A DNA stretch of 64,000 bases from Montifringilla adamsi (lineage: Eukaryota; Chordata; Aves; Passeriformes; Passeridae), in contig JAGGNK010006448.1 of the NCBI GenBank assembly GCA_017590115.1, positions 1,747,849-1,811,848 of the forward strand, written 5' to 3'. The notes under the pieces were generated by a model. It was not told the DNA's origin. It saw nothing but the letters and a program-made list of their open reading frames with translations, and searched no databases. The position numbers and the translations under genes were made by a program. Shown here in pieces: positions 10,822-25,800 of the stretch; within the stretch, counting starts at the first letter, position 1; each line of letters starts with the position of its first letter.

Positions 10822-13800
10822 CTACGGTAAGAAAAAAACAAAAGTCAGAACATTTTTGTTCAATTTTTGCTATCCTAGTAAAACTTGAGTTTACTTGTAG
10901 AGACCTTTTACAAACATTGTGTCAACATCAGAAACTTCTGATTTAGATAATCACCTAAAAGAGTGTTTACCATCTTAGAACAATCATAGGTAGAACACTC
11001 ACCTGAAATAAAAGCTGGAAAAGGCAAAGAGAAGCAACAGCACCCCTCCTGCCAAAGCCAGCAGGTTGTTAGCACCCCAACCATCAGCTTGCATTAGCCT
11101 TACTCTGTTTTCAAAGTGTCCCTCAGACTAGAGTCATGGCCTCAACAGAAGCTCTTGACAAGCTAAAGTTGGTGAGCACAAGCAGAGGGCAGCTCAGGAT
11201 CTGAATGCACAACAAAACACACAGGCTCCTCCTCTCTGCTACAGTTTTTGTATTGTCTAGTCCCCATTTTTGAAATCACAGATTCACCTCAACCCAGGGT
11301 GAGGGATGGACAGATCAGAGCAGCCTTGCTGGGAAGGACTTGGAGGTGCTGGTGGATGAAAGGCTGAACATGGCCCAGCAGAGTGCACTCACAGCCCAGA
11401 AAGTCAAACGTGTCCTGGGTCACAACCAAAGCAGCATGGCCACCAGGGATAGGGAGGGGATTCTGACCCCACCCTGCAGGGTTGCATCCAGCTCTGGGGT
11501 CCCAGCAGAGAAAGGATGCGGACCTGTTGGACCAAATCCACAGGAGTGCCACAAAAATGATCAGAGGGCTGAATGAAGCAGCTTTCCTGTGAAGAAAGGC
11601 TGATAAGAGTTGGGGTTGATCAGCCTGGAGAAGAGATGCTAGGAAGACCTTTGAGCAGCCTTCCAGGACCTGAAAGGGGAGCCTACAAGGGTGCCTACAA
11701 AAGGCACTGTTCACAAGGGCATCATCAGTGACAGGAAAGAGGGGAATGACTTCCTCCTGCCCCCACTTGAAAAAGGGTAGGTTTAGTTTAGGTTTTAAGA
11801 AAAAATGGTTTATTCTGAGTCATGAGGCACTGGAACAGGTTTTGCAGAGAAGATGTGGATGCTCCATCCCTGGAAGTGTTCAAGGCCAGGTTGGATGGGG
11901 TTTTGAGCAACCTGATTTCATGAAAGGTGTTCTTGCCTATGACAGGGGAATTGGAACTAGATGATCGTTAAAGGTCCTTGTGACCCAAACCATTCTATGA
12001 TTCAAGCTCATACAACAGCCTGAAGATCAGAATATATTTACATGTGTTTGGAACATGACATATTTACGTGATTTCTCAAGGAAAAAAGTAATCATGTTTG
12101 ACTGTATAAACAGAAAGAAGCTCTTGCTTATTTTGGATTCTTTTTTTATCTCTGTGATAAGGATACTCAACTGATGCAACTGTCTGTTTACCAAGGAAGT
12201 TACATGTACCTTACTCTACCAGCACAATTTTGTGAAGTCATGCAAAATACTTATTCAGGCCTAAAGTGTGAGAGCAAGTGAAACTCCCTGTGTCCCAAAT
12301 GCACAAAGCTAGAACTGAAAAGTCTTGAGACTAGAGACAGTTATTAGGACATTACAGTTCTTACAACATTATAAAGAGAGAATTTTTATATTGCGGGAGT
12401 TGTAAGACAGAACTGCCATTTACACCCAGCAATTATACAGAGCTGAGCCACCCAATCACAGTTACATTGTAGTTCACTGCAGTAAAGAGAACATCCTACT
12501 GAACTGAGGCAGATTTTCAGAGGGACATTTGATTACAGAACTGTGAAATTCAATACATTACTTCAGCAAATCATCATAATTCCCAACAGTGGAAACATCC
12601 TGATGGGCCCAGAACAGAAGTTTAATTTAGAGGGCTCTATTCTTTTCAACAGCCAGTGAAGGCAGACCTGTGTTTTATTGAGAGTGGATATGAAGCAATC
12701 ATTACAAGCTGCTGCTAAATTATGTTTTTTCTTCTGGGTTAAATTTCAATTTTACCACATGATGATTTTTTAACATTACTGAAGGATAATATGGTTCTAA
12801 GAATTTTGTGCCTTACCTTGGGTTCTACCAAGACCATCCGCATTTTCTGATGTTGGACGTTGGAATCATCTAACATAATGTTCACTTTAACTTTATCAAA
12901 TACACGTAATGTTGTGTCTTCCACAGTAAGTGATGGCACCTGAAAGTTCAATTTTTTTATAAATTTAACTATTTGCAACAGCTTATGTTTTTATACAAAT
13001 AAATACCTTTGTATGAAAATAGCACTGTTACATGTAAATAAAATAAACCAAAAATTACAATAGTGAATGTTCAGTGTTGTAGTATGTGATACATGCATTT
13101 TCTGCAGTGACTAATCAGATAATTAGATGTCAGTACTATCTACTATAGAAACAAATTCCTGTCAGAACCTACTTATTTAGACTTACAAAGACTAAAGTGG
13201 CATTACTACTAGAGATTAATGAACTTGCATTTAGAAGAGCCTCTCTTACCCTTCTATATCCAACTAGAATAAAGTTTAGTCATTCTGCTTGCTTACCAAA
13301 TCAAAAAATAAAGGTGTTTAAGAACAAACCTTAAGAATAATAGTAAGAACATACCTCACTGTTGTACTCCAGTTTTGGTGTTGGTTTATCTTTTTCTTCA
13401 AAGAAGACTGTTCCTTCTAACCCATACTTGGGAATCAGAACCACAACTGCATTTTTCCTTACAAATAATATATATGCATCTTCATTTACTACTCCCTTGG
13501 TTTTGAAGAACAGCTGTAACAAAAGCAGAACACATGAGTAAGAAAAAAAAGCACTAGAACATTCCTTCCGAATTACAAATACACTACCTCAGAAAAATAA
13601 AACATTCAAATACACATCTATACTTAGTGATAATTGCACAGCATATCCTGAAAGCAGCTTTTAAAAAAATCTCATAAACCATTTATAACATTACTGTAGG
13701 GTTAAGCATTCATCTTTATAAAAGCACAAAACTAAAAGAATCCTCAAGATGCCATTCTGAGTTTTTCAGAACAAGCAAAAAATAATGTTTTAAGCTTTTT

Positions 13801-16800
13801 GTCAGAAGCATCCCTCAGCCTTTATCATTTCTACACTCTTGCTTGGTTTTGCCCTAGCAGTGTCCATAGTTCAGCATAACATCTCAGAACTACTTACCTG
13901 CGTATGGAATGCCACAGAGGCTCTTTGTGCATATTGTGCCATTTTATGTCGGTAATTGAGATTTTTACACATCTCTGCCAGTTTGTGTTTATCTGTGAGT
14001 TCTGGGTAAGTACTGTCTGCTCCTATGGCCACTGCCAAAAGCCGATGCACTATGATATCAGCATACCTGCAAAGATGAGGTTAAAATCAGTGACACAGTG
14101 AGACACAGTTTTTCAAAATTAATAAAAAAGTTCCTGGAAATACATTTGTTTTTGTGAATCTTACAGATTTGAGTTTTTGTAATAATGATGGTCCTCTGGC
14201 AACTCCCTGTATTAATTCAGCATCCATCTCTTTGCTGACCAAAGATGCACTGCAGAGCCAGAATACTGTTACAATGTTTGCTAAGATAAATTCTTTATTG
14301 TGCCAGAAAAAGAAACAACACTGCATTTTTGGATTAAAGAGTGATGTTTCACCATGGCATTTTATGCCAATCCTTCTCCCCTTTCCCATGAAATTAGACA
14401 AATTTAGTGTAGAATAGCATTTCAATGCCATAGATCTGCAAAGCATAATCACATTTGAACTTGTGATGTAACTTATTAGAATTTCGGCGAGGAACATTTT
14501 AATACATCTGGTACTTCAGCGAGGAAGTATTTTTAATACATCTGGTAAGAACTAAAATTTACCATTTGGACTTCTAGAAGTTCTACAAAGTATCCATATA
14601 AATGCCTAGAAATTTTAATCCATATCCAAGAGATTTCACTTGAAATGTTTCTAAGGAGCATGATAACAATTATTTTCTTCAAAACTCAGTGACTTCTTGG
14701 TCAGACTAAAAAACTAACATACTTTTCCAAGAAGTATGATTTCATTGCATGCAACAGCTGCCAATAGCAAGTTCCCAGCTACCAGTGTTTTCATATGGAA
14801 AATTCAGTCTCCTAAATATTTAAACAGTTCCTATCTCAAAAATGACTGAGCAAACTCCGCCTCAGTCTCTGGCTAAGACTACTGCTGACTGACCCCCAAG
14901 TGCATTTCTATGCCAGACATGTGCATTAGAGATGTATTCCTATTGTATTTTTTAAAAACTGTTACTAAACCCTAGGAGTTGTGGGCTGTAAACCTGGGAG
15001 TGAACATAAAGATGGACTGCCACATAAACCACTGCTGTTTCAACTGAAATCTAATGCTGAACAGAAACTTTTTTTTTTAAATGGAAAACACCACCATTTC
15101 TTCACAAATAAATCACTTATTTCTTTTCTCTGAAACTTTTGTAAAATACAAGTACCTTCTAATAGGTGAGGTAAAGTGAGTATAAATAGGTGAAGCCAAA
15201 CCATAGTGATGAAAGTCATTATCCATTCCTGAGCAGAAATAAACAGCTTGCATCATGCAGCGAGTGGCCAAAATTCGCAGCAGTGTGTTTAGGTAGGGGA
15301 ATGTGGGAGATTCAGCTTTGTCTAATGATTCAGCTAAAGCTTTTGCTGAATCTGTCTTAATTTCCAAATTCTGAAAGGAGAGGAAAAAAAAGAAACAAAA
15401 AAGGTCAAGTATTACTAGCAAATATTAAGAATATAAAGAGAAATGTAACAGCTAAATCTAGGATAATCTTAGCAACTGGCAAAGGTATAGCACCTAATAA
15501 CATGATGGAATGCTACTACTACAAAGCAAATAAACAAAATCCATCCATGCACAGGTCCCTCCCTCATTATTACTAATGCACAATGCAAAATCAAAATGCT
15601 GAGTCAGTAGCCTAGAATTCAGAAAAGACAACTATTCTGAACTAAGAAATACTTTATGCCAGTATTAATGAGGTTTTATTTCCTTTGGTTTTATTCTTGT
15701 ATTCTTGTATTCTTTATTAAATCAGAAAGAATGTAAAAAAAAACCCCATGTGTTTATGCCACACAAAGATTCTCATCCAAGCACAAGATAAGTAATTGAC
15801 TTTATGGTATTTCCTCTGCAAAATTATTATAATGTACAGCTGGAAAAGTAAAATGTAAAACTAGTACTGTGTATGACATTTTTTCCCTGTTTGCCAGTGC
15901 TCTCTGATAAAATTCAGGTAATGTGAAAATATATAATGCATTTTTAAACAGAAACACCAGGTAAATTTCATCACATGATCAGCTGAATGCTCTTTCCGTC
16001 ACATACAGCACTGACAATTAAGTATGATCCACACATCAAATGATGCCGGTATTATGTTAAGATAATTGCATTTTTATTAAAAAATGTACAAATACTAAAC
16101 TAGCATATATAGTATATTTAGTATAAATACTAAAAAAGCATATTAATTCCTAATTGTGATGGTTGTGTCAAAAGTAGTAAAAAAGCCACTTTGGTTTAGT
16201 GGTAAACATTAAAAAAATGTTTACCTATGCACAGGAATTTAGCTTTCCAAATAAAACAGTACTAAGAAATAATTTTCAGAACACAAATTAAATCATTATC
16301 ATTATTCCAGTTTTACAGCAGTGGAAAATTAAATGGGCTAGGTTTAAGTTTGTCTATTTATGTCATACCAAGAGAATCTGGAAGTTTCTCTCTAGACCTT
16401 AAGAAAAAAAAAGGGGGTGGGGAAAGAGCTGAAGGGAAGGGAGATGTGAATGTACATCACAGTAACTAAAAAATTGTAAGTTAACTCAAAAAAAATATCC
16501 TTAAACTGGAAAAGTAATTTTTTCTGTTCAGACTCCTTAATTAAATTAGACTTCTTTCAGGCTAAATAAACCTTAGCTGATCTATGATGAAGATGGAAAC
16601 TAAACACATTTTCTTACTTCCTGACTTTAAGAAAAACATGTTATTTGATGTGACTGATCAATTTTTAAGTATATCAATAATGCATGTGATCCAAAGCCAA
16701 AATCTGTCTCAAAAATCACATGTGAAATGGCGAGGAGAAACATTCACAGCTCACAAGTGCTACAATGTAAGACTTAAGAGAGTGGTATGTTTCCTTTACC

Positions 16801-19800
16801 TAAGAAAAGTTTTAAAAAGCACAAGATTCTTCCTTTCACCTAGAGGTACAATTATCCTGCTACAAATACCGGGGATTTCAAAGTGTAGCTGATACACTTT
16901 TAAAATACTGCTTTCTAGCCCACATCTTAAGTGGCCAACCAGAGATAAAATACAGCTTTTCATAATTAATTCACTTAATTAGCATGGTAAAAACTTGCCT
17001 TGGACTTTGCAGCCTTTACAAGGATGTCGTAATTTGATGGGGGAGGAGCAGGATGTTTCCGGAGCAAGGCAAACTCTGGGAACTCATCATAAATTTTTTG
17101 TGCTACAGAAATATTTGCAAGCAACATGAACTCTTCAACCATGGAATTTGTCTCTCTATCAAGGTAAACATATTATATTGTTAGAAAAGCATTAGACACT
17201 TACTTTGAGTACCTAATGAAGAAACATTCCACCATCCTAACAATGTTATATAATATTAACTAGTGGTTTTGAACATTTATACAAGTAGGCAAGCAATTTT
17301 AAGACTAATAACAATGCTTATAAGCTCCAACTACTGAGTCAGAAGAAAAAAAAAATCCTGAAATATTCTAAAACGTTAAAATCAAGAAAAATGCTCATTA
17401 ACATGCCTGAAAAAAACAAACAGATAAACCTCCTGACTTCTTCCTACACACATATGAAGTGTAGAGTTCAAGACTCGCTAAATAAATACTGCAGTAAAAT
17501 AGAAGAATTCTCTTACTGAGGATCAGCTTGACTGAAGAAGTTGTGGATGCTCTATCATTGGAAGCATTCAAGCACAGGCTGGGTGGGGCTTTAAGCAACT
17601 TGTCCAGTGGGAAGTGTCTGGGCCCATGGCAGGGGGGTTAGAATTAGGTAGGCTTCCAAAGTCCCTTCCACCTCAAACCATCCTCTAATTCTATGACTGT
17701 CCTTCACTATTATGGGAACTTTGTGCAACATTAACTAAATGTTGCTATTTAAAACATGTCTTTAATTCCATCCCTACTATGAATTAACTAACAAATAAAA
17801 TGCATACTTAAGCTCCTTAGTCTGCAGATCAATAGGATCATGAGTTTCACTGTCCATGTGGAAACGAACTTCTGGTGATGCAAGTGTCAAGGCTCTGCAA
17901 CACAGTAAGTGGTATTAAAAAATTACAGTAAAGCAGACAGAGCAGCTGAGCTGCTAGCCTGTAGCGTCATCTGGGGTTACCATCACACTATAATTTAAAA
18001 TTGGCAAAAATTAAAAATAAAATTGTGGAATTAATGTTCAAATTTACAGGAAATATAATCAAATGCACAACACAGAAGCTCCTAAAATTTCAAATGCTAC
18101 CCTCTAGTTGTGCTTTTATGACTCTGTGAGATCCATATTGACTGATCTTGTAAAGAAAAGGTTAATATCCCAAATTTATATATTTGGGAAATACAGATAA
18201 GCATTCTTATGCAAAACAAAGTGGCAAAATACTTCTCTTTCACAAGATTTTCACTAGAAAAATGGACACAGAACCATAATATATTTTGACAGCAAGAACA
18301 GTCAAAAAAAAGGTGGGGAAAAGGTAACAGGCACACTGCATAGCTTACCCATTATCAATTCTTTTCTTCTTCAGGATTTTTGCTAATTTGTTTAGTCCAC
18401 GTAAGCTGGTAGTAATATCATCGTTCATAGTTGCTGAATCGATTCTCATCTGTGCTTCAGCATAGGTAAGAGAAGCCTTGAAGAGGTTAAAAAAACAAGA
18501 CATCATGATACATGATTGAACACTCTAAAAAAAAAATCATTGTTCTTTCTGTCTTGCAGAATGTGCAGCTTGCTATCATGACTTGCTTCACAATAATACA
18601 AAGCTTTACATTCAATACCTAAATGCCTGTTTCACAAAGAATAATGGACAAATGAGGACAGATCTATGAAAGATATTAAGATACACCAGGCATTTACCGT
18701 GGGTTTGTTTTTGGTTTTTTTCTGATTGTATGTGTTTTATACATTGGAAGTCTAATTTGTAGAAATGTATTGAACATCTTCAACATCCACAGAATCCAAT
18801 GAATTTAACTGATTAGCTGGTACATATCAGTTCTATATGCATCATACACACAGTAACTGCACACAAAAACACTTCACCCTCAGAGACTGAGAAGAACACT
18901 GAAGAATCAAACATTTTCTTTATTTTTAGTATTTCAGCACCATTTTCTAATTCTAAAAAATATAAATCATTAATCAGAAAAAAAACTTTATTATCAAGTC
19001 TGTTGATCATTGTTTTTATAATACAGTGTACAGCTTTTTATTTCAGAATTATAGTAATATTTACATTACTTACCTTGGAATTAATAATACTCTTTGTAAA
19101 TTTGGTTTTTAGAATTTCAGCCTTATGGTTCATTTCCCATATGCATGAAAATGCAAGCCTATGAGAGAGAGCGAGAGAGAGAGAGGGGAAAATCTGTTAA
19201 AATCGCTACATAAACAACAGTAGTTTCTTGCCAGGATCAAAGTATGGATCATATCCATATACCTGTCCACATTAGATCTCAGAGAGCACAAGTTGGAACT
19301 AAGTAGCTCTGGAACCATATCAATCCTCTGCAAAGTAAAGAAAAATAAGTTAGTATTTTAACTTCCTGATTTTTATAATGTAATAAAAGCTTGGAGATAA
19401 TTTTTTTTTTTGGCCAAAAAAGCTCAGATTCTTTCTCAGAAAGAAAAATAAGCCACTTTAAAAAAATTAATTCCAAGATTCATTTTAGTTACCATCTTTT
19501 TAGTACCAGTGATTTCTGAAAAGAAATCACGGTCTGGAAGAAATAACTAGGACTAAATCTACAGTGTTAATGAATGTAAATTATAGGAACCTTCAGAGAA
19601 TTAACAATCACAAAAAACATAAGAATCAATGGAAAAGGCAAAACCAGGCCACTTCTTCAATTTCAGATTGGAATTAAAACAGTATTCCAGTTTCAGAACC
19701 ACATGCTAATATTGCTTCAAACCAGAGCTGAATGGGATATTGTCCAGATAGTGGCTTTTAAAAGATAAAACAGAAAATAATTGTCTTAGACAAATTGTCT

Positions 19801-22800
19801 ACTTTCTTTTTCTCCTTAGTTCAAAGAGAATGTCTCCACTCCCAAGAACTAAAAGAGGAAACAATGAAAATCCAACCACTTAATCATACAAGAAGCTGTA
19901 GAAAGCAATTACTTTTTCACACAGATACACTGTTGTTCCTCTTTTTACTGACTCCTCATCCAAAGCATTTCCTGGGCGAATAAAATGACTGACATCTGCA
20001 ATATGTACACCGACCTAAAAAAACAAGCATCACATTATGCACCTCGTGAAAGAGAAACAGTTTTCAGAGTGAAAGAAACTTTCCCACGTTTTTACAAACC
20101 AATTTATCCATTCCCAGTTCCTTTCAGCAGCTCCCATATTTCGTAATAAGAATAGTTTAAACCTATCATACTGATATTAAAAAAGTGAACAGTTGCAGCA
20201 ATTATTCAAAAAAGGGCATTTGTACATTTAAGAGAAAGTTATATTCATGACCAATGCAGCTTTTCTTTGAGGGCCCAAATAAGCTCTTTCATGTTCTTCA
20301 AGACTCACTGCAAATTTGTTTTTGCTTTTCTGTTTGCTGGACTTTCTAGTCTGGCACACCCTACTATTACAATCTGACTGAATCACATATAAGGGAGTAG
20401 AAAGCTGGTGTTAAACCTGTAGCTTTTTACCACTTTTTAAAAAATAAAATAGTAACTCCACAGGCACTACAACAGTAGCTTAACTTTTTCTTTTTTCATA
20501 GTTCTTTATCCTAGCTGTAAATATCATTGTTTATAATACTTAGCTAAAGCAGTAAATACATTTTACATTAAATTCTCATGCCAAATGAGGATAAAGCAGG
20601 GTGAATTTAGAAGACACTAAATTCCCACTTTTGACACTGATCTGATGCAAATCAACTCCCTTTTTTTATTACCATCCTGCAGCTGTGATGCACCAAACAC
20701 CATTAATTTATTTATAACAGATCTGAAGCTTTGCATGTGTCATTTACCACTACTGCACTGTTTATAAAACAAAGGAAGAAATAAGTAAATAAATGACTAA
20801 ATTGATACAATACCTCTAGATTTCCATTTCCTATTTCTCTACAATGTAACGCATCATCAATATCTGTACAACCAGGAGGATCAACACTACAAACATTCAG
20901 ATGCCTTAAGTCCTCCCTGTGTTTCATATCCTGAAATTTAAAAGAAACAAAAAGTTGTTGTCAAGAACACCTTCCTTTTCCAAGTAAAAATGATCATTTG
21001 AGAAAGGCGCATTATGTAAGATTTTCCCAGCAACCAAGTATTTTCATGTTTATTTTGTTTTGGGCAGTCTGTTTTATGACAAGATCAAAACAGATATGCA
21101 GAAACTACAGTGATAGAAAAAACAACACAGAAGATTAAGTACTAATTTTTTTGTTTGTTTGTTTTACAGAAATGAGGAAGAAAATCAGAACACAACCATA
21201 GTTTCATCACAATCTCAGAATTAGCAAGGTGAGGAATTGAGATTTTTTGGAAGTGAAATTTTGACTGATATCCAGCTGAATGACTTGTCTTGGACATGAC
21301 TGCTCTGAAGTCTAGCTTCCTAAGGCTTAGATGTCTAGACAATTGAAAGGAACTGCACACTTTGGAAGTATCTATCCTTGCAAAATAGCCATCTCTCTCC
21401 TTTGCAAAAAAACTTCTTTTATCTTTATATTCTTTAACAAAACCTGCAGTATCATCTTTATCTTAAAATATTTATCCCCAACAAATGCAGTTTTAGCCAA
21501 AATGCAAAAACTTGAAGAGGTCTTGTTTCCATAGGAAATCCAGCTGAAAGTTCCCACTAAGACAGAACAGTCCTAGACAACATTTCTCGTCTGTTTCTGG
21601 TGCATTGAGATATTCAAGAATGTCAGTTTGCACTGAAGAGGAAGGCACAGTAATTACTACAATCATTTACAAATTATTACCTCTTCTGTAATGCTCCATG
21701 GCATTTTTGGTAGGAAACTAAGGACAGCCTGGGAAAAAGCCTGGTGAGGGACATCATGTTCAAGCAGAAGAACTTCTGTCTCTGTCTCTTTATCTCCAGC
21801 GCTTCCCAAATTCTTTACAAAATGACCCTGAGGAATAATACAGGTACATACATACACACACATATCAAGCAATACCATTGGTCCAAAAGTAAGTATTTAA
21901 GAACATTAACCCTTAGGTTATTCTTGTATTAAACTACACAGTAGAAGCAATTTTTTAATTTAGTTAATTTTCTCATCTTTAAGAGAAATTTAATTTTAAA
22001 CATTTATTTGATGTAGTAAGTCTGAACCAAGTCCATCCAGACTCTTTTCTTAGAATGGGTCTAAATTCTCCACAATTAAGACTCAAAAATTTATAAATGT
22101 AACATTTTTGCAGGGAGGAAAAACACTGCTGCAAAAGCAGCAGAACTAATACACTCTCATTTCTCTATGGGTTTGCCTTGTGCCACACATCTCACACCCT
22201 AATACCACATCAACTCTGCCTTCTTCCTCACTTCTCTGCAGCAATGCTGTCTTTGTCTTAATGCTTCTTCCATATATCCCACGTTTCCTTCATTTCCCTA
22301 AACTAGTGGGAGACACCTGTGCTCTGCTTCAATACTAGCTGTGCATTCCCACAGGAGCCACTGGAAGACTCTTCAAAACCTGGCTAGCGTTCAATACAAA
22401 TGGAAGGCCAGGTCCTCAGTTTCGCACACAGCCTCCGTTATTTATGCTGAACTTTTAACTACTTTTACCCTACTGGCAATTTCATTGCATTGGGTGCATT
22501 TGTCAAATATCTGCTAGAGCAGTGATTGGTATGTGTGAATGAGCAAAATCAGAGCAAAAGATTCGCACTTCTAGGAATCCAGACTAAAGTCCCTGGTTAA
22601 TCTGTACAAAGCACCTTAATTTCACTGCAGAACTGGATGAGTGAACTTTCTAAGTATGACAACCCCACAGCTGGTTTTAAGTGCAAATTAAATCATTTAG
22701 GGACTTCCTTAATTTGCACCATCAAATGGCACTCAAAGAATTTAAACCTCATTTCAACACTGTTTGCAGTTACTCAGTGTTGCAGATAAATATTTTACCT

Positions 22801-25800
22801 AAGAAACAAAAAAAAAAATCAGGTAGTTAAAAGTTCTGAAGAAAATGCCTAAACTTACATTAGGATACCTGGAATTCCTGGGCCAACCATCAATAGCAAC
22901 AATTATTCTTTGCCCTTCCAATGTATCTGCTTGTCTGGTTTCTATTCTAATGCGAGGAATTCTGCGATCAGCTGGTGTAAACAAATGGCGCCTTGCCTAT
23001 GAACAACCAGAAAAAGGAACAATTCATTTCCAAATAAAGAATAAAAACCAATCCTGCACTTAGAGTAAGCGGATTATTTCCTCACCTCTTTGATCTGTGA
23101 CTTGGAAAGCATCCCACAATACGGCCGCCAGTTTCGTTTTATAATGCCCACTACTCTTCCCGTAGGCCTCAGCATGTCCTTGTTAAAGGAAGTCTTCAGC
23201 TGGGATAACACAGGTTAAAAATACAAAACAGTCTGAACTCATGTTCGACTACAGTAGGTAACTTAAAACTTCATAGCAACATTTTGTAATTCATTAAAAG
23301 GACATAAATTCTATTATGACTTTATAAATAGAACCTTCTGTGCCTCCCTGTGCTTTGCATGACTTTTAATATTTTCAGTATGTGATATGACTGAAATCAT
23401 CAGTATGTGATGTCACTTAGCAGAGACAGCGGGAGAAGACAGCATTCTGCAGCCTTTTTCTGCTGTTCTTCATTTTTCTGAAAGGATGTCCATTAAGAAA
23501 ACCCAAACAAGTAATATTTTCCATGTCATTTTACAATCTATTATTTTAATTTTTTGGAGTCCTTTTACACTACCTGAAAAATTCTCCAATGATTCTCCAC
23601 ATAATTATTAAAAAACATTCCCATGAAATTTAGTGGAAAGATAATAAGTGGATTTTTGAAGAAATTATTTCCTTGTACAGGACATACATGCATGTGCAGG
23701 CATGCACATTATGTGGAATTACTTCAAGACCCAAAAATATTTTACAAGAGGCTCCAAATGTATGTATTGCCTATAAAAGGTGACTGTCAGCATGATACAA
23801 CACCTACTCTAACAAATCCTAATCTGCATATCAGTAATTACAGATTTACATTATCACATGACTACCACTCAGTAACTTTTGGATTCATTATGCTTAATAA
23901 AGTAACGTGCGAATTCCTAGCAGAGACTAATTGAAAATGATCCATTTTATCCACCATCATGTATTTAACACAACTCGACAACTCCAATTGAGTTTTATGA
24001 TTTCTGTATTCACAGAAATTCATTTTATAAAGAGGATATATAAATCTAAAGCCCAACACTCTCAGGGTATGACAGATTTCATCTCTTTTGTAACACCACA
24101 GTTAAGAAAAATTATTTCTTTCATACAATGTTTTCTTTCTCCTCTTCATTTTCAATGTTCTCTTCATTCTGGCCGTCATCCTGCAAGACCACTGAGGATG
24201 GTGCCACCCATTCATCTTTTGCCAACAGCTCCACAGCCACAACATCTTCATGAATTGCTCGGTTTAAATGTTTCAGGCCCTGTACAATTATCTGCATTTT
24301 TTTAGAAAACAAAATGGAAATGCAAATATTCATGATGATGAAAACAGAAGACCCAAATCTAGAGCAGTGTAACAGAAGAGTAAACATGTATGACAGACTT
24401 TACACTCCAAAGAACATTTTAAAGTATGGTTGTAATGCACTATTTTCCTCTGCCAAGGTTTCTTACAGTACGGATGATCTTATTTAAAGATTCCAATTGC
24501 TTCTGTAAGAAATATGTTTTCCCCCTAGTTTTGGGGTTTTTTAAAAAAATTTTTTATTATGTCAGACAATCCTATTTTTGCAGGACAGTGAATTCCACAT
24601 ACTACTGAGAAAGAGGAATAAAAGAGAGACAAGAGAAGTACCTCTACCTGCAACAAATAGGGAGGGAGGAGACAACTGCCACTCCTTGGAAACAGTGTCC
24701 GTACAACTGCACCAATTGAGAATCCAGCAGGCAAACAGATGGACTAACTGCTGGGTGGGAAACAGCCCATCTTCCCCCCACCAGGCAGGAAAACAGCACG
24801 GGGAAACAAAGCAGGAGAACCCCACAAGGGCTCATGACTGTTTTATTCCCTGAAAATCCTCCTTTACAGTTGTTCCTTTGTCTTTCACCACATATTTCAA
24901 ACTGATTTTAAAAACTGTTAAGAGGTCAATTGAAAAACTATTAACAACCAAGATTCATCTTTATTTTACCAATTACTTTATCAAACTGTAATTTTAAATA
25001 CATTATTCTTTTTACCAAAAATAAGCACAGTCAGCATTTCAGCAGTCTATATCAATACAAATCAAAAATAAAAACAGCAGCACAAACATCAGAAAAAAAC
25101 CCTAGAAGGGGAAAAAATTACTAATATGCTCCATTCTAACATATGCCACCATGAAATAATTAAATTTTAAGTCATTACTAAGGCTAGGTAAAGTTTACTG
25201 CATGGAGGTAAAATTAAAACTCACCTCTTTGTTTTCTTCAGCATCTCCATGAACCCAAACAGTAGCTTCAAGATAATTCTCTCTGTTTGCCCTGTATGTT
25301 CCTTGGAGATAAATACCAGATTTTATTCCTTGCTGCAATTTGCTAAGAGGAATATGTTCTGGGAATATTATTTTTCCACCTTCTATTTCTTTCTTTAGGA
25401 AAAAAGAAAAACAGGAGAGGATATTTTCAGTATTTTACATTCATGTTAATTTCAAAACCGAGCTCTGGAACACGACACACTGAAGCTAACAAACTCCCTA
25501 ATTGTAACTGTGTGTAGGTATGAATATACACAATAATAAAAAACTATTATTAAGCAGTACTTTTTCTAATGAAGCATCAAAACCATAAAAATGTGGCAAT
25601 TCTAGGAACTTTTCTTATTTTCCTGCAGTTACTTAAAATTTTATGTTGATTTGGATATAGTGACTAAACAGATACTTAACAAAGAAAATATTAGCATAGT
25701 AAAGAGTATGGCACATAGCGTATGTACTGTAAGCTACAGGAAACATTATGAAAATACATTATGTAACCAAAGTTTGGAGCAGTCAGACAATTGCTTACAC

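Larger units (their letters stand above)
12940..17807 (-). other. DIS3 introns 19 to 15
   Basis: Introns at 12940-13354, 13514-13897, 14067-15155, 15371-16998 and 17156-17807. The 15371-16998 intron is AT-rich, with long A/T stretches around 15690-16150, and has a GC donor. I saw no gene in them. The only mobile element recognised is the CR1 piece at 17535-17700. Confidence 0.7.
17895..22858 (-). other. DIS3 introns 14 to 8
   Basis: Introns at 17895-18348, 18477-19073, 19159-19262 (104 bp), 19328-19912, 20015-20813, 20931-21680 and 21828-22858. No recognisable gene, RNA gene or mobile element apart from the CT microsatellite. Confidence 0.65.

Noticed and set aside
11289..11714. A 141-codon minus-strand open frame in DIS3 intron 20
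   Set aside because: It is the antisense of a CR1 element whose coding sense is on plus.
14087..14497. A 136-codon minus-strand open frame next to DIS3 exon 18
   Set aside because: It lies wholly in the intron before exon 18, has no splice logic with DIS3, and resembles no known protein.
23623..24305. Open frames of 103 and 124 codons on plus
   Set aside because: They are antisense to DIS3 intron 6 and exon 6. Composition looks random and the second frame overlaps a real DIS3 exon.
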